64,000 nt of DNA from Chitinophaga dinghuensis (GCF_003259435.1 NZ_QLMA01000007.1:124001-188000), one strand, 5' to 3'; positions 17,953 through 26,740 are shown, numbered from the stretch's first letter. Made by a program: numbers and translations. Notes: generated from the letters alone by a model not told the origin.

Positions 17953-18123
17953 GCCCAGGCAGCTACCGTTTAATCAATAAGTATTTCCACATAAAATAAG
18001 CAGCCCCAGGTACTGCGTGGGGCTGCTTATTTTATGATATCCGGGAATAAAGTGATCACTGTTACGACTATACGTAATACTGTATTTTTAAAGTTACCCT
18101 GATGCAGGTGTTGCTTACTGAAA
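17953..18123 (+). repeat. duplicated segment A', copy 2
   Basis: Equal-length copy of 16806-16976, including the last six lipase codons and stop. Its hairpin (17997-18008 with 18018-18029) keeps pairing through two double substitutions relative to copy 1. No gene now ends at it. Confidence 0.88.
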
Positions 18124-18342
18124 CCAGTTAGTTATGGATGAATTACGTCATTCTAAAATAATTATCATGCACCAGGTTATCAGGAAAAATGTCGTTTATG
18201 TACTAGTGCCCAAATTGAGAAGAATGTAATTTTATAGTGAATTAATTTGAATGCCCCCCAAATATGCTGTTTAAACCCACAAAGTACATATACAAGCGTA
18301 CATTCCTTATTGAATAATTCTAACTAAACAACCCAAACAAAC

Positions 18343-19374
18343 ATGAAAAAAGTAGCCCTGTTAGTACTTGTCTTTTTGGCTGTTATTTATGCCTGTAACA
18401 AAGAGCCCAAAACTGCTGAAGTTGACCCGGTAAAACCACTGAGTAATCAGACCTTGCTGGGAGAATTGCACAATGTTGAATTGCGCAAGCTCTTAAACAA
18501 CAGAAATAATCTCGGGAGAGTGAATATTGTAAATCCCCTTTCAAAAATGGTTATTCCGCCAGGAAGCACAGGAAACATTTCTGTGACACCTACTATCTCG
18601 ACCTATTCAACTACTGCCGTACTGGAAGCCGCAAAAAACCAGTTACTTCAGAATCCCAACTTCAGTAATTTGCCACTGACCGTTAATCCAGCAACAGCTG
18701 CGGCTTTAGACCCAATAGTGAGTAATCTTGGTCAGAATAGTATTAAGGAAAGTTGGGCCAGTTCAATAAATGAGCCAGTGGTACTGGATTTAGTTTCAAC
18801 AAGGGAGAGAGGGATGATAGGTGAAATTACCGCTGTGTTTAACAATTCATTCGCTTCCGGTGCTTCCTTACAACAGAATTATCTGACAGTAAAAAATCAA
18901 CTGGCGGCAATCCGGAGCAAATATAGTAACACAGTTTTACTGCCAAATGAAGGAGAACTGTATTCTGGAATACTGGCTATTGCCGAATCTTCGAATGAAT
19001 TCTGGAGCGGAGAAGGAGCCAGGTATGTAAACTCCATAATAACATACGATATTGCGGCCTACAAAAATGGTAGCCCATTTGCACTTATAAAAGATCCTGT
19101 ACGTTCTCAGACACCATTCATGACTGCTGATTGTATCGGATACCTTTTAGGATGGGGAAAGGCTGTAATGGACGAGTATCATGATCATGGAAAATTAAGT
19201 ATTGGTAATTCCAATTATAGGATAGGAGTGGGGCTTTTTGGCGCTGCTGCGGCCAGTCTTCTTACCTATGTAAAAGCAGGTGACCTGCGCCCTGCGCTTA
19301 TTACTGTTCCAATTGATAGTATCCTCGTAAAAATTGATACAATTACTAAGAATCCAAAAATACCAATACGATAA
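18343..19374 (+). CDS. lipoprotein, unknown
   Basis: A 343-residue lipoprotein with lipobox V-I-Y-A-C (Cys18). The mature part is mostly helical by composition: a Leu/Asn-rich region (50-130), a central region with L-P-N-E-G-E-L-Y-S-G-I-L, and a C-terminal D-C-I-G-Y-L-L-G-W-G-K near residue 263 followed by a short Gly/Ala hydrophobic segment (G-L-F-G-A-A-A-A-S). I do not recognise the family. It occupies the second unit of the duplicated region and ends 16 bases before segment B. Confidence 0.65.
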   Translation: MKKVALLVLVFLAVIYACNKEPKTAEVDPVKPLSNQTLLGELHNVELRKLLNNRNNLGRVNIVNPLSKMVIPPGSTGNISVTPTISTYSTTAVLEAAKNQLLQNPNFSNLPLTVNPATAAALDPIVSNLGQNSIKESWASSINEPVVLDLVSTRERGMIGEITAVFNNSFASGASLQQNYLTVKNQLAAIRSKYSNTVLLPNEGELYSGILAIAESSNEFWSGEGARYVNSIITYDIAAYKNGSPFALIKDPVRSQTPFMTADCIGYLLGWGKAVMDEYHDHGKLSIGNSNYRIGVGLFGAAAASLLTYVKAGDLRPALITVPIDSILVKIDTITKNPKIPIR

Positions 19375-19383
19375 TTAAGCATT

Positions 19384-19426
19384 AAAAAAACAAGGTTGCG
19401 GCCTTCCTATGGACGACCGCAACCTT
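19384..19426 (-). terminator. terminator of the 19519-20637 gene
   Basis: Arms 19392-19401 and 19417-19426 form a perfect 10-base-pair stem. On the minus strand it is followed by TTG and a run of T. A second weaker hairpin, about 19482-19505, lies nearer the stop. Confidence 0.8.
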
Positions 19427-19518
19427 TCATATACTTCCCGTTGTGGGAGGATTGCCACTGATAATGTAGAAAATGTAGCCGCTAATCAACCAGTTACCGG
19501 CTATTTTATTTTGCCTGA
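19391..19518 (-). repeat. segment B (lipoprotein gene 3' flank), copy 2
   Basis: A 128-base segment with an equal-length copy at 17785-17912. It contains the two hairpins that follow the 19519-20637 gene. Confidence 0.88.
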
Positions 19519-20637
19519 TTACTTGGTGTTCATGCCGGTGATCAGCGCAACAAGTGCGCTCGGACTAACAGGAACCGGGTTGAAAGTAATAGTGCTGTAA
19601 TTATTGCCTGGAGCAGGAGCAGGGATCGTTACCGTTTTCTGATCGGCATAGTATTGACCACCGATGGAGGAAATAGCAAGGAAAGTACCGCTCTGTCCTA
19701 CAGGAATAGAATTCTGATAGCTCAGGAAACCTTCATAGCCTGCTGGCGGAGTAAAAATAGTATTATAGAATTTGATGATGCTGTTTATGCCAGATGGCTT
19801 GAAATACAGCATAGTAGGCTCTTCTCCGCTATAGCTGGTATTGGTAGCCGGATTGTAATTGGAATTAAAATAGGCCAGTACCGTGGTTTTAGGGTTCGGA
19901 TTACTCATTAACGCATCGCAGTTAACCCATTTGATCAGACTGTCCAGGCGGAAGTTGAGCGTACCGTTGGTACCATCAAACAGCGCATAAGCAGAAGCCG
20001 GATTGGTAACCTGCTGCCAGTCGATGCCTTTGTTGGCACTGATGGTAGTAGATATCGTGATCAACTGATTGATATAATTGTAACCGCTGGTGCTAACGGT
20101 GATGGATGTATCGCCATTCCACATAGGGATACGCTGAACATCAATTTTTGCAGGCGCCTGAACAACAATGGCGCTGTCTCTGCGCAACTGTAATGGAACG
20201 CCACCCTGACTGGCAGATACAAAAAATTCGCCGTAAGATTCCAGTTGAGCGCCAGTGTTGGTGGCGGTAGGTCTGTCGGCAAAGATCATTGCAGCCGCAT
20301 TATTGATTTCTTTTACGGAGAAAGTGATAGTGCCGGAAGCAGGGCTGCCGTCGGGTCTTACCAGAGAGTTACGATATATGGTATACTTCCTGCCACTTCT
20401 GGTGGTGAAAGAAGCGCTTTCCTGGAGACTCACGGTATATGTTTCATATGCAGGACCGTTTGCTCTCAGGAATGTATGAAGCGCTAACCCGTCTTTATCA
20501 GGTGCTGCAGCAGCCATACTGGTAGCAAGATTTGCTTTCGCAGCTTCAGCAGGATCGTTTTTTAACTGCTTGGTACAGGCGCCAAGAAGCATGAGAGCAG
20601 CGATGCCGCTCGCAACATAAAGGGAATTGATTTTCAT
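19519..20637 (-). CDS. lipoprotein, unknown
   Basis: A 372-residue lipoprotein (lipobox L-L-G-A-C, Cys21). The mature protein is beta-rich. Residues 65-160 follow a pattern I know from Bacteroidota surface proteins: a Ser/Thr-rich strand, an S-L-V-R-x-D-G-S-P-A-S-G-T-I-T-F-S-V-K-E-I core, then L-E-S-Y-G-E-F-F-V-S-A. This resembles a ZU5-like beta-sandwich, but I am not certain. The C-terminal half has Tyr- and Asn-rich repeats. It sits downstream of the aegerolysin/transglutaminase-like gene but has its own candidate promoter, so the two are separate units. A decayed copy of its 3' end lies at 17785-17944. Confidence 0.7.
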   Translation of the reverse strand: MKINSLYVASGIAALMLLGACTKQLKNDPAEAAKANLATSMAAAAPDKDGLALHTFLRANGPAYETYTVSLQESASFTTRSGRKYTIYRNSLVRPDGSPASGTITFSVKEINNAAAMIFADRPTATNTGAQLESYGEFFVSASQGGVPLQLRRDSAIVVQAPAKIDVQRIPMWNGDTSITVSTSGYNYINQLITISTTISANKGIDWQQVTNPASAYALFDGTNGTLNFRLDSLIKWVNCDALMSNPNPKTTVLAYFNSNYNPATNTSYSGEEPTMLYFKPSGINSIIKFYNTIFTPPAGYEGFLSYQNSIPVGQSGTFLAISSIGGQYYADQKTVTIPAPAPGNNYSTITFNPVPVSPSALVALITGMNTK

Positions 20638-20785
20638 AATCTTTTCTTGAGGGAATTTAATAATCGGGTTTCAAGTGATCAGGGCTTTAATACGGGTTAT
20701 AGGTTGAGTCGCTAAATTACCGCGTGTAACTGCAATAATAATTCAGAACTGTGATTTTTTTAAATATTGAGAAAAGGTAGGGGTC

Positions 20786-20815
20786 CAAATATTGTATAGA
20801 TTACTGGTATTCAAA
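20786..20815 (-). promoter_or_regulatory. candidate promoter for the 19519-20637 gene
   Basis: Read on the minus strand, TTTG (20812-20815) is followed after 18 bases by AATATTTG (20786-20793). This is close to the Bacteroidota -33 TTTG / -7 TAnnTTTG pattern, with one mismatch. It lies just past the terminator of the preceding gene. Confidence 0.4.
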
Positions 20816-20819
20816 TGCA

Positions 20820-20855
20820 AAAATCCGCTTCCATTATACAATGAAAGCGGATTTT
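20820..20855 (-). terminator. terminator of the 20881-23160 gene
   Basis: Arms 20820-20835 and 20840-20855 pair with one mismatch. The arm ends in a T run on the minus strand. It begins 25 bases after the stop. Confidence 0.8.
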
Positions 20856-20880
20856 ATCTTACAAGCAAATAAATATCCAG

Positions 20881-23160
20881 TTATTTGATAGTGATATTTA
20901 CGGTATGCGTTAACAGGAAATAGTATTTCGGCTGCACAACGAATATTTGTAACGTAGCATTCCCCGGCGCTACGGCGCGGTAGTGGTAGTAGTCTCTTCC
21001 AGTGGAATCTATTTCGATAGTGGTATCTGCGGTGTCACAGATAATCATATCATCCATTTCTCCGGAGAAATTAACCTTGAAGGAGTCATTTACTCTCACT
21101 TCCGGATTGCTGAGATTGACATGCATATCTACACTATCAGGAATATTATGTTTGTCCAATAGTTGTGTATTGGCAGATCCTTCTTTGATACGCATACTTA
21201 TTTGGTACAACTCATCATAACTGCATTCCAAACCATCGAGTACAAAGAATATATTTTGCTGAGTCCATAGTAGCATTGGTTCTGGTGCTTCCTGGTGCTG
21301 TAATGCAACGGGACCTAATGCTGCAGGACCTCTTTCAAAGATCGTTGATGGTGGATTAGAGAAGCCGCTCAGGAACCTTTCCATAAATCGCAAAGCAGTA
21401 ATACCATTTGTAGCAACGTGTATTTTGAGTTGTATCCGTTTTTGATCTTTTACGTAAGTACCGGTCTTAATAACGCCACTATCGGATAATACAATGCTTC
21501 CGGTCTCATAAGTATAGTCCTGTAACGCAAACTGCAATAGCTGATCTATATCTACCAGGAGAAACTCCGCAGATGCGGTTTTATATAATTCTTCAAAGTC
21601 GATAACAGGTTTTAATGCTTCCATTTCCAGGGTATTGATCTTTGATGCGAGTAATTTAACCAGTATTAAGCTGACAATACCTGGTTCTTGTTTGGCATCT
21701 GTTGCTTTTCCTGGTACGTTATTAGGAGGACCAAACTTTTTGTAAAGCCCGGTTTTGCTATCTATTCCTTCACTAACGTAAGTGGCTAACGTCTTATCGC
21801 CGATAAATGGCCCCTGGCAAGCATCGATGATGGAATTATTAGAAATACTCTTGGCTACGAATGCATGGTTGCCAAAAGCAGATCTTTTAGGATTGTTAAT
21901 GTCAACTATTTTCTCAGGTGCACAAACTGGATTGGAAAAGAACGGATTATTGCATTGACCAACCCCAATCAAATTGGTTTGATTAATAAAGCCGAAAGGA
22001 GTCATATACACCCAGTAAGAGGAAATGCCCATTGCGCCTAGTTGTACTTGTACCAAACCTGCCTGATCATAACAATTACATAGTGCTCCGTTGGTATTGT
22101 TATAATAGTTTTTTAGCTCAAAGAATCCGCCGTCAGGACCTGGTCCATATTTAGCGGCCCCATAAACAGTGTCATATTTCTTGGAGAAGCCATCAAAGCA
22201 TTGTTTGCTAATGGAGGTTGCAATTTGATCCGTAGTCATGCCTGCTGACAGCACGGTGAATATTTTTCGGTAGACCTTCACCCATACCCCAGCTTTAAAC
22301 ATTTCATCCGGACTGTTTGAAATCCAGTACATTTCAAGACGGGTGGTATCTGGTAGCTGGAAGGATTGATTCGCTGCCTCAATACTCCACTTGAAATCGC
22401 CATAAGATTGCAGCGCCTTACTTAAATCGGCGCCACTAAGCATAAGATCGATCATCATGATCCCCGTGCTGGTAGGGGTTATGACTTTACTTTGAAAAGT
22501 TATATTTCCACTCGCTTTAGTGCCTTTAATTTTGATAGGGACATCCGTTAATTTGCTGTTTGATATATCTAGATTGATTTTCAGGAAGGTTTGATTATTT
22601 GTCTTTACCAATATTGGATTGGCGGAATAATCGCCATCATTGTTTATCCCTCCTTGCTGCCATACGGTATTATCTAATGGCAATGCAAATCCGGAACTGC
22701 TTTTAATGCGGTAGTCGCTTTGTGCTCTCAAAGAATGAAGCGTATATGCATCCGGAACAGTTTTGTAAGATATCGTTATCTCCACTTCTACAGGATGTCC
22801 GGAGGCAGGACATGTATTATCCCACCATGCGCCATTGCTGGATCTGGCTCTGTAGCTTAATGTATAAAGGTTACTGGAGAATCCGTTTGTTCTGACGTAA
22901 TTATCGTCCCGATAGGGATCGGCAAAGTTGATTTTGAACCGGAGGTTCTCTATTTCGCTATTTGTTCTGTAGATGAACCATCCTTCCGACCCGTTAGAGC
23001 CGGATGCATGCAAACATTGGAATTGAACACTGCTGCTTCGGGCAGAAATCCAACTCGGAGGAGCGGTCTTCCAACTTCCTAATGTTGCAGCGGAACCATC
23101 TAATTGCAGCGGGGAATTAAGATTATTCTTAATAGTAATATAAGTCGAAAAATCGCCCAT
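20881..23160 (-). CDS. aegerolysin-like / transglutaminase-like fusion protein
   Basis: A 759-residue protein with no signal peptide. Residues 1-135 resemble aegerolysins: I-T-I-K-N-N-L near the start, a Ser-Gly-x-x-Gly-x-E-G-W/F motif at 53-61, and a closing beta strand. Residues 310-450 look like a transglutaminase or papain-like core. Cys363 sits in C-N-C-Y-D-Q-A-G-L-V-Q at the head of a helix followed by A-M-G-I, His432 is in G-N-H-A-F-V, and Asp446 is in I-I-D-A-C-Q-G-P, a normal Cys-His-Asp order. Residues 660-759 look like an immunoglobulin-like beta domain. Aegerolysins bind particular membrane lipids, so a lipid-targeted enzyme or toxin is possible. The N-terminal assignment is moderate and the triad is stronger. 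Confidence 0.55.
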   Translation of the reverse strand: MGDFSTYITIKNNLNSPLQLDGSAATLGSWKTAPPSWISARSSSVQFQCLHASGSNGSEGWFIYRTNSEIENLRFKINFADPYRDDNYVRTNGFSSNLYTLSYRARSSNGAWWDNTCPASGHPVEVEITISYKTVPDAYTLHSLRAQSDYRIKSSSGFALPLDNTVWQQGGINNDGDYSANPILVKTNNQTFLKINLDISNSKLTDVPIKIKGTKASGNITFQSKVITPTSTGIMMIDLMLSGADLSKALQSYGDFKWSIEAANQSFQLPDTTRLEMYWISNSPDEMFKAGVWVKVYRKIFTVLSAGMTTDQIATSISKQCFDGFSKKYDTVYGAAKYGPGPDGGFFELKNYYNNTNGALCNCYDQAGLVQVQLGAMGISSYWVYMTPFGFINQTNLIGVGQCNNPFFSNPVCAPEKIVDINNPKRSAFGNHAFVAKSISNNSIIDACQGPFIGDKTLATYVSEGIDSKTGLYKKFGPPNNVPGKATDAKQEPGIVSLILVKLLASKINTLEMEALKPVIDFEELYKTASAEFLLVDIDQLLQFALQDYTYETGSIVLSDSGVIKTGTYVKDQKRIQLKIHVATNGITALRFMERFLSGFSNPPSTIFERGPAALGPVALQHQEAPEPMLLWTQQNIFFVLDGLECSYDELYQISMRIKEGSANTQLLDKHNIPDSVDMHVNLSNPEVRVNDSFKVNFSGEMDDMIICDTADTTIEIDSTGRDYYHYRAVAPGNATLQIFVVQPKYYFLLTHTVNITIK

Positions 23161-23258
23161 AAATAGTTAGGTTTATTTGAGGTATAGAAATTGGGGAAAA
23201 AGAAGTATTATCGTTATTAAATATACATTTATTTCAGTAAATAAAAAATATTTTAACT

Positions 23259-23573
23259 ATGACTAAAGCGGAACAGGTTTTTCATAAAATAGCCGGCGAA
23301 TTACCCAATGTGAAGGAAACGGAGATATTATGTGCCTATGCCATAAAAATGGAGCAAGGAGTGACCATAGCTTTGTTATGGAAAGATGATATGGTGTTCA
23401 GATTGGAAGGAGCCGACAAGGAAGAAGCATTACAGATAGAAGGCGCAAAAATATTTTGTCCAAGAGGGGAGGAACGACCTATCAATAGTGGAGTACTCAT
23501 TCCTTTTGAGCAGTCGCAATACTGGAAAACATATGCGCTGAAAGCGTTTAATACTTATTATAGGAATGAGTAA
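23259..23573 (+). CDS. small protein, TfoX N-domain-like
   Basis: A 104-residue soluble protein. The order of a short N-terminal helix, a strand A-Y-A-I-K-M, a strand T-I-A-L-L-W-K-D-D-M-V-F-R-L, an E-G-A-K-I-F segment and a final W-x-x-Y-A-L-K-A-F helix resembles the TfoX N-terminal or YjbR/MmcQ-like fold. The match is by pattern only. It is followed after 39 bases by a small secreted protein on the same strand. No function can be assigned. Confidence 0.5.
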   Translation: MTKAEQVFHKIAGELPNVKETEILCAYAIKMEQGVTIALLWKDDMVFRLEGADKEEALQIEGAKIFCPRGEERPINSGVLIPFEQSQYWKTYALKAFNTYYRNE

Positions 23574-23612
23574 TTTTGTTTGCATAAAATTTACTATTCT
23601 AAACCTGCTGCC

Positions 23613-24047
23613 ATGGTGTCCAAATTCGTCCAACTATTTTCACTGATTGCCCTGATTACGCTCTTTGCTCTTCAGGTGCACGCCCAGGATAAATATGGAA
23701 AAGTAACGTACAACAAAAAGAACATAAGCGAATTAATAACTGGTAGAAATCCCGAATTTGGAATAACAGGGAGAGATGGCTGCGTAGTATCCGGAAAGCT
23801 GTATCTGGAGCTGCGGGATATGGATGTGCAGCATATAGAAGGATGGGTGCGAGATGAGCATACCGGTCAGGGCTTATCAGGCGCCAGCGTCCAATTGACG
23901 AGAAAGAATGGCCCAATAGAAAAGTTGGTAACTGATTCAACTGGAAAGTTTATATTGTTGAAGGCTGCGCCCATGAAAGAAATGAAGGTATTGTATATAG
24001 GATTTTGGCCGCTACAGATAAAGGGTTCGAAGGAAAAACTGTTTTAG
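23613..24047 (+). CDS. small secreted protein with carboxypeptidase-regulatory-like domain
   Basis: A 144-residue protein. The frame is open from a TTG at 23580, but the ATG at 23613 gives a clean signal peptide ending near residue 24 (Q-V-H-A-Q). Residues 70-140 follow the carboxypeptidase-D regulatory-like beta-sandwich: I-E-G-W-V-R-D-E-x-T-G-x-x-L-S-G-A-S-V-Q-L, then T-D-S-T-G-K-F-I-L. Such domains are common modules on Bacteroidota surface proteins and TonB receptors; here it stands almost alone. A periplasmic or surface location is likely, function unknown. Confidence 0.65.
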   Translation: MVSKFVQLFSLIALITLFALQVHAQDKYGKVTYNKKNISELITGRNPEFGITGRDGCVVSGKLYLELRDMDVQHIEGWVRDEHTGQGLSGASVQLTRKNGPIEKLVTDSTGKFILLKAAPMKEMKVLYIGFWPLQIKGSKEKLF

Positions 24048-24447
24048 TGATTTGTAAGAAAAATTTGATTGTTCGCAACTAACCCATTAGCGTTTTTACG
24101 TTTCGAATGCGCAGAGAGGCAGTTTGAACTACATCTCTCATAATAATCTTTTCATGAAATTATTTTATTTAGATACATACTATGAATTTTGAATGAACAT
24201 ATTATATTTGTTGAACGATTTATGACTGCGTGAACAACCATTATTAACAACCCAACCAATTTTTAATTGCATTAAAAGATACCATTCAATTTAACCGACA
24301 ACAAATTGTTGCCCAGGAAGTAGTGAAATAGATATTGATGAGATCCTTATTTTTTCAAATTCATTATTCATGTTTTGTGCTGCTTAAGAGATAAGGCATT
24401 TATCCCTTATGTCTATGCATAGTACTATCTGAAAATCTAGATAAGCC
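24048..24447. other. AT-rich intergenic stretch upstream of the cysteine-rich locus
   Basis: This 400-base gap holds no gene that I can support. A TATATTTG (24203-24210) fits the Bacteroidota -7 box, but no good -33 box is spaced correctly. A small hairpin (24391-24396 with 24405-24410) lies before the next gene. It may be the leader and promoter of the 24448-26625 genes. Confidence 0.45.
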
Positions 24448-25470
24448 TTGAAACGCCTATTAATTATGGTGTCCTCATTGCTATGTCTGGTATTGTCTGC
24501 ATGCACCCGCCATCAGGTGGAAGTGCGTTCTGGAATACTGGAATATGCCCTGAAGGATGCAAAGAACCAACAACGTAAGCTGATTGTTTTTGCCGGTAAT
24601 TCTGAGCGTTTGGATGTAGAAGCACTAAAAGGGTTATTGGAAAAACGCCCATCAATTACCAATAAGATTTTTAACGACTATCTGATTTATACATGTGATC
24701 AGCATTATTTAGCGAATCATACATTAGACTTTATTGCGGGAGATGACAGCCAGTTGTCCTGCTTTTTTTTCGATGAAAATGGAGTACTGCAGGCATTTCT
24801 GGCGAAAAGAAATAGTATGGCAGCTTATGCAGATTCATTGACCAGTTTGATAGTTGATTTTCCGAAAAATAATAGCAATGTTGCGGAGAAGAGAGATTTA
24901 CTCTTGCTACAACAGACATTGTTAGCCCATGATAATATGGATGCTGGTACGCTGAAAACAGTGGAAAGGCTGAAGCAATATGATGATAAGCAGACCGCTT
25001 TCTATCGTTTATATCTCCTGGCAAAATCATATAGCACTATTGCTCCTGATTCAGCTGCAAAGTTTGCATCCGAAGCATTGCAGATGGAATCTACAGAACT
25101 ACTCATGCTTTATTTTCCACTGAGGAATGAATTGGTTTATTTATCAGGCGGAAGCTTTGATGAGGGGCCTCATATTCAATTTGAAGAAGAAGCAAAATGG
25201 GTAGGAGAAATGAAACGAGGTGATACAATTAATTTTGAATATCATTATTTAAACAATGGAAATAAACCATTACACATATTGCGGCAGGAACCATCCTGTA
25301 GTTGCACAGTCATCAACTACAAGGATACGTTGTTGCAACCAGGTGGAAAAGGTATTTTGAATGTGACCTACGCTGCAGCATATAAAGGTCCATTCGCACA
25401 AATTCTATCTGTCAAAAGCGATGCTACAAATGGTGAGATGAAACTTGTTTTTAAAGGTATATCGAACTGA
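24448..25470 (+). CDS. lipoprotein: degenerate thioredoxin-like domain plus DUF1573
   Basis: A 340-residue lipoprotein with lipobox V-L-S-A-C (Cys19). The best signal begins at a TTG codon (24448); the ATG at 24466 would shorten it to 12 residues before the Cys. Residues 35-145 have a thioredoxin-like order (K-L-I-V-F-A-G-N, a helix, Y-L-I-Y-T-C, then F-F-F-D-E-N-G) but lack the CxxC active site. Residues 235-340 match DUF1573: N-N-G-N-K-P-L-H-I, C-S-C-T and L-L-Q-P-G-G-K-G. The next gene has the same architecture with CPPC intact. Together they look like a catalytic/non-catalytic pair in the periplasm. Confidence 0.75.
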   Translation: MKRLLIMVSSLLCLVLSACTRHQVEVRSGILEYALKDAKNQQRKLIVFAGNSERLDVEALKGLLEKRPSITNKIFNDYLIYTCDQHYLANHTLDFIAGDDSQLSCFFFDENGVLQAFLAKRNSMAAYADSLTSLIVDFPKNNSNVAEKRDLLLLQQTLLAHDNMDAGTLKTVERLKQYDDKQTAFYRLYLLAKSYSTIAPDSAAKFASEALQMESTELLMLYFPLRNELVYLSGGSFDEGPHIQFEEEAKWVGEMKRGDTINFEYHYLNNGNKPLHILRQEPSCSCTVINYKDTLLQPGGKGILNVTYAAAYKGPFAQILSVKSDATNGEMKLVFKGISN

Positions 25471-25542
25471 CCATGTTGTTTCCTTCATAAATCGTTAGGG
25501 TTTACACAGTCGTCGTTTTCTTCATTGATTTAATCAAACAAG

Positions 25543-26625
25543 ATGTTTTTTAAAGGATTTACCCGGATGCTAGCAATAGCTTCCTGTGCAGGGATGCTCA
25601 TGTCCTGTCATAACCAGTCAAAAAGTGTATTTTTCTCTGGAACGCTAAGCCAGGCGTTTGAGGAGGCTGCCAGACAAAAAAAGTACCTGCTGGTTGTTTC
25701 TGAAAATGAACAATGTCCGCCTTGTGTTACATGGAATAGTTTACTGACAGAGAATAAGCAGGTAAAGGAAATGTTGGCAGATAAGTATTTGCTATACAGG
25801 TGTGTTCGTCAGGTGAAAGGGAATGAAATTCTTTCTTATTCACTTAATTCAGTTGGTAGCCCTACCACTATTCTCTATAACCAAAGGGGAGAGATTGGTA
25901 GTATTATTACCGGGAACAAGAAAGAAGATGAGCTGATTACAGAGCTATATGCATTTGAAAATGAACGGAGCATGTTCCGTTTTTATACGAAGCGGGCATC
26001 AGACAGTAATCATTTAGGTACTCCGCCAAAGGCAATTGAAAAGAGCCTGCAGGCCATGCTTGCCTTTCAGGCAGCAGGCAATGATACCAGCAAATGGAGG
26101 ACTGCACTCACCGCTGTACAAGCAGCTGCCATGAGTCAACCTTACTTCTACAATTGTTATCTGAGTGCTATGCTTAACAATAAGCTTGGCGATAAGTCTC
26201 AGTCCAGGAAATGGGCCTTGAAAGCGTTGGAGTTAACGGGTTCCTATGAAATGCTGCTGTACAGAGATTTGTTGAATGAGACCAAAACCTACGCTGATAC
26301 TACCCTTACAATGGAAAATGCGCCCTACCTGGCTGTCGCTCAATCAAAAATTACTCTGGGAGTGCTAAAATTCAGAGAGAAAAAAGTATGGCAAATTTCG
26401 GTCTACAACAAAGGTAAAAATCCGTTGCTCCTGCATCAGGCGGTTGCGTCTTGCTCCTGTCTTAGTGCGGTATGTCCTAAAGCGCCTATTGCTCCCGGCG
26501 ACTCGGCGATAATTCAGCTATCCTATGATGCCAGTAGTCATGGCGTATTTAATCGTGGCTTGTCTATCCTGAGTAATGCCAGAAATACCATCATGGAAGT
26601 AGCGGTAAGTGGGGTGGTAGAATAA
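25543..26625 (+). CDS. lipoprotein: thioredoxin-like domain (CPPC) plus DUF1573
   Basis: A 360-residue lipoprotein, probably lipidated at Cys22 (M-L-M-S-C). Residues 40-150 form a thioredoxin-like domain with C58-P-P-C61, then N-S-V-G-S-P-T-T-I-L-Y-N carrying the expected cis-Pro. The middle is helical. Residues 265-360 match DUF1573 (N-K-G-K-N-P-L-L-L, a C-S-C, and A-P-G-D-S-A). It is paralogous to the preceding gene, 72 bases away. It is followed by two ten-cysteine exported proteins, so a role as their disulfide oxidase, isomerase or reductase is a reasonable inference. Confidence 0.8.
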   Translation: MFFKGFTRMLAIASCAGMLMSCHNQSKSVFFSGTLSQAFEEAARQKKYLLVVSENEQCPPCVTWNSLLTENKQVKEMLADKYLLYRCVRQVKGNEILSYSLNSVGSPTTILYNQRGEIGSIITGNKKEDELITELYAFENERSMFRFYTKRASDSNHLGTPPKAIEKSLQAMLAFQAAGNDTSKWRTALTAVQAAAMSQPYFYNCYLSAMLNNKLGDKSQSRKWALKALELTGSYEMLLYRDLLNETKTYADTTLTMENAPYLAVAQSKITLGVLKFREKKVWQISVYNKGKNPLLLHQAVASCSCLSAVCPKAPIAPGDSAIIQLSYDASSHGVFNRGLSILSNARNTIMEVAVSGVVE

Positions 26626-26740
26626 TAGGCTATATCTCATAACCAAGATCGTACATCAATTATCGCCTGATGATTTAAAGATCAACAGGGAACAGGGAAT
26701 GGTATGTCTATAAGTCGTTCATAAAGAAGTTCATTTTTAT

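Larger units (their letters stand above)
17570..18342. other. gene-free stretch holding duplicated remnants
   Basis: About 200 bases of unremarkable AT-rich DNA (17570-17780) precede copies B' and A' of flanking segments (17785-18123). A further 220 bases of AT-rich leader for the following lipoprotein gene come next. No convincing small gene is seen. Confidence 0.7.

Noticed and set aside
17785..18123. Insertion sequence or mobile repeat
   Set aside because: No transposase, terminal inverted repeats or target duplication is seen. The repeats are the 3' ends of the two flanking genes, which fits a tandem duplication.
19409..19600. Small plus-strand gene
   Set aside because: It lies across the terminator and 3' end of a solid minus-strand gene and shows no protein-like features. 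It is a shadow frame.
24048..24447. Small RNA or riboswitch
   Set aside because: Only weak hairpins are seen, with no conserved core of a known riboswitch class.
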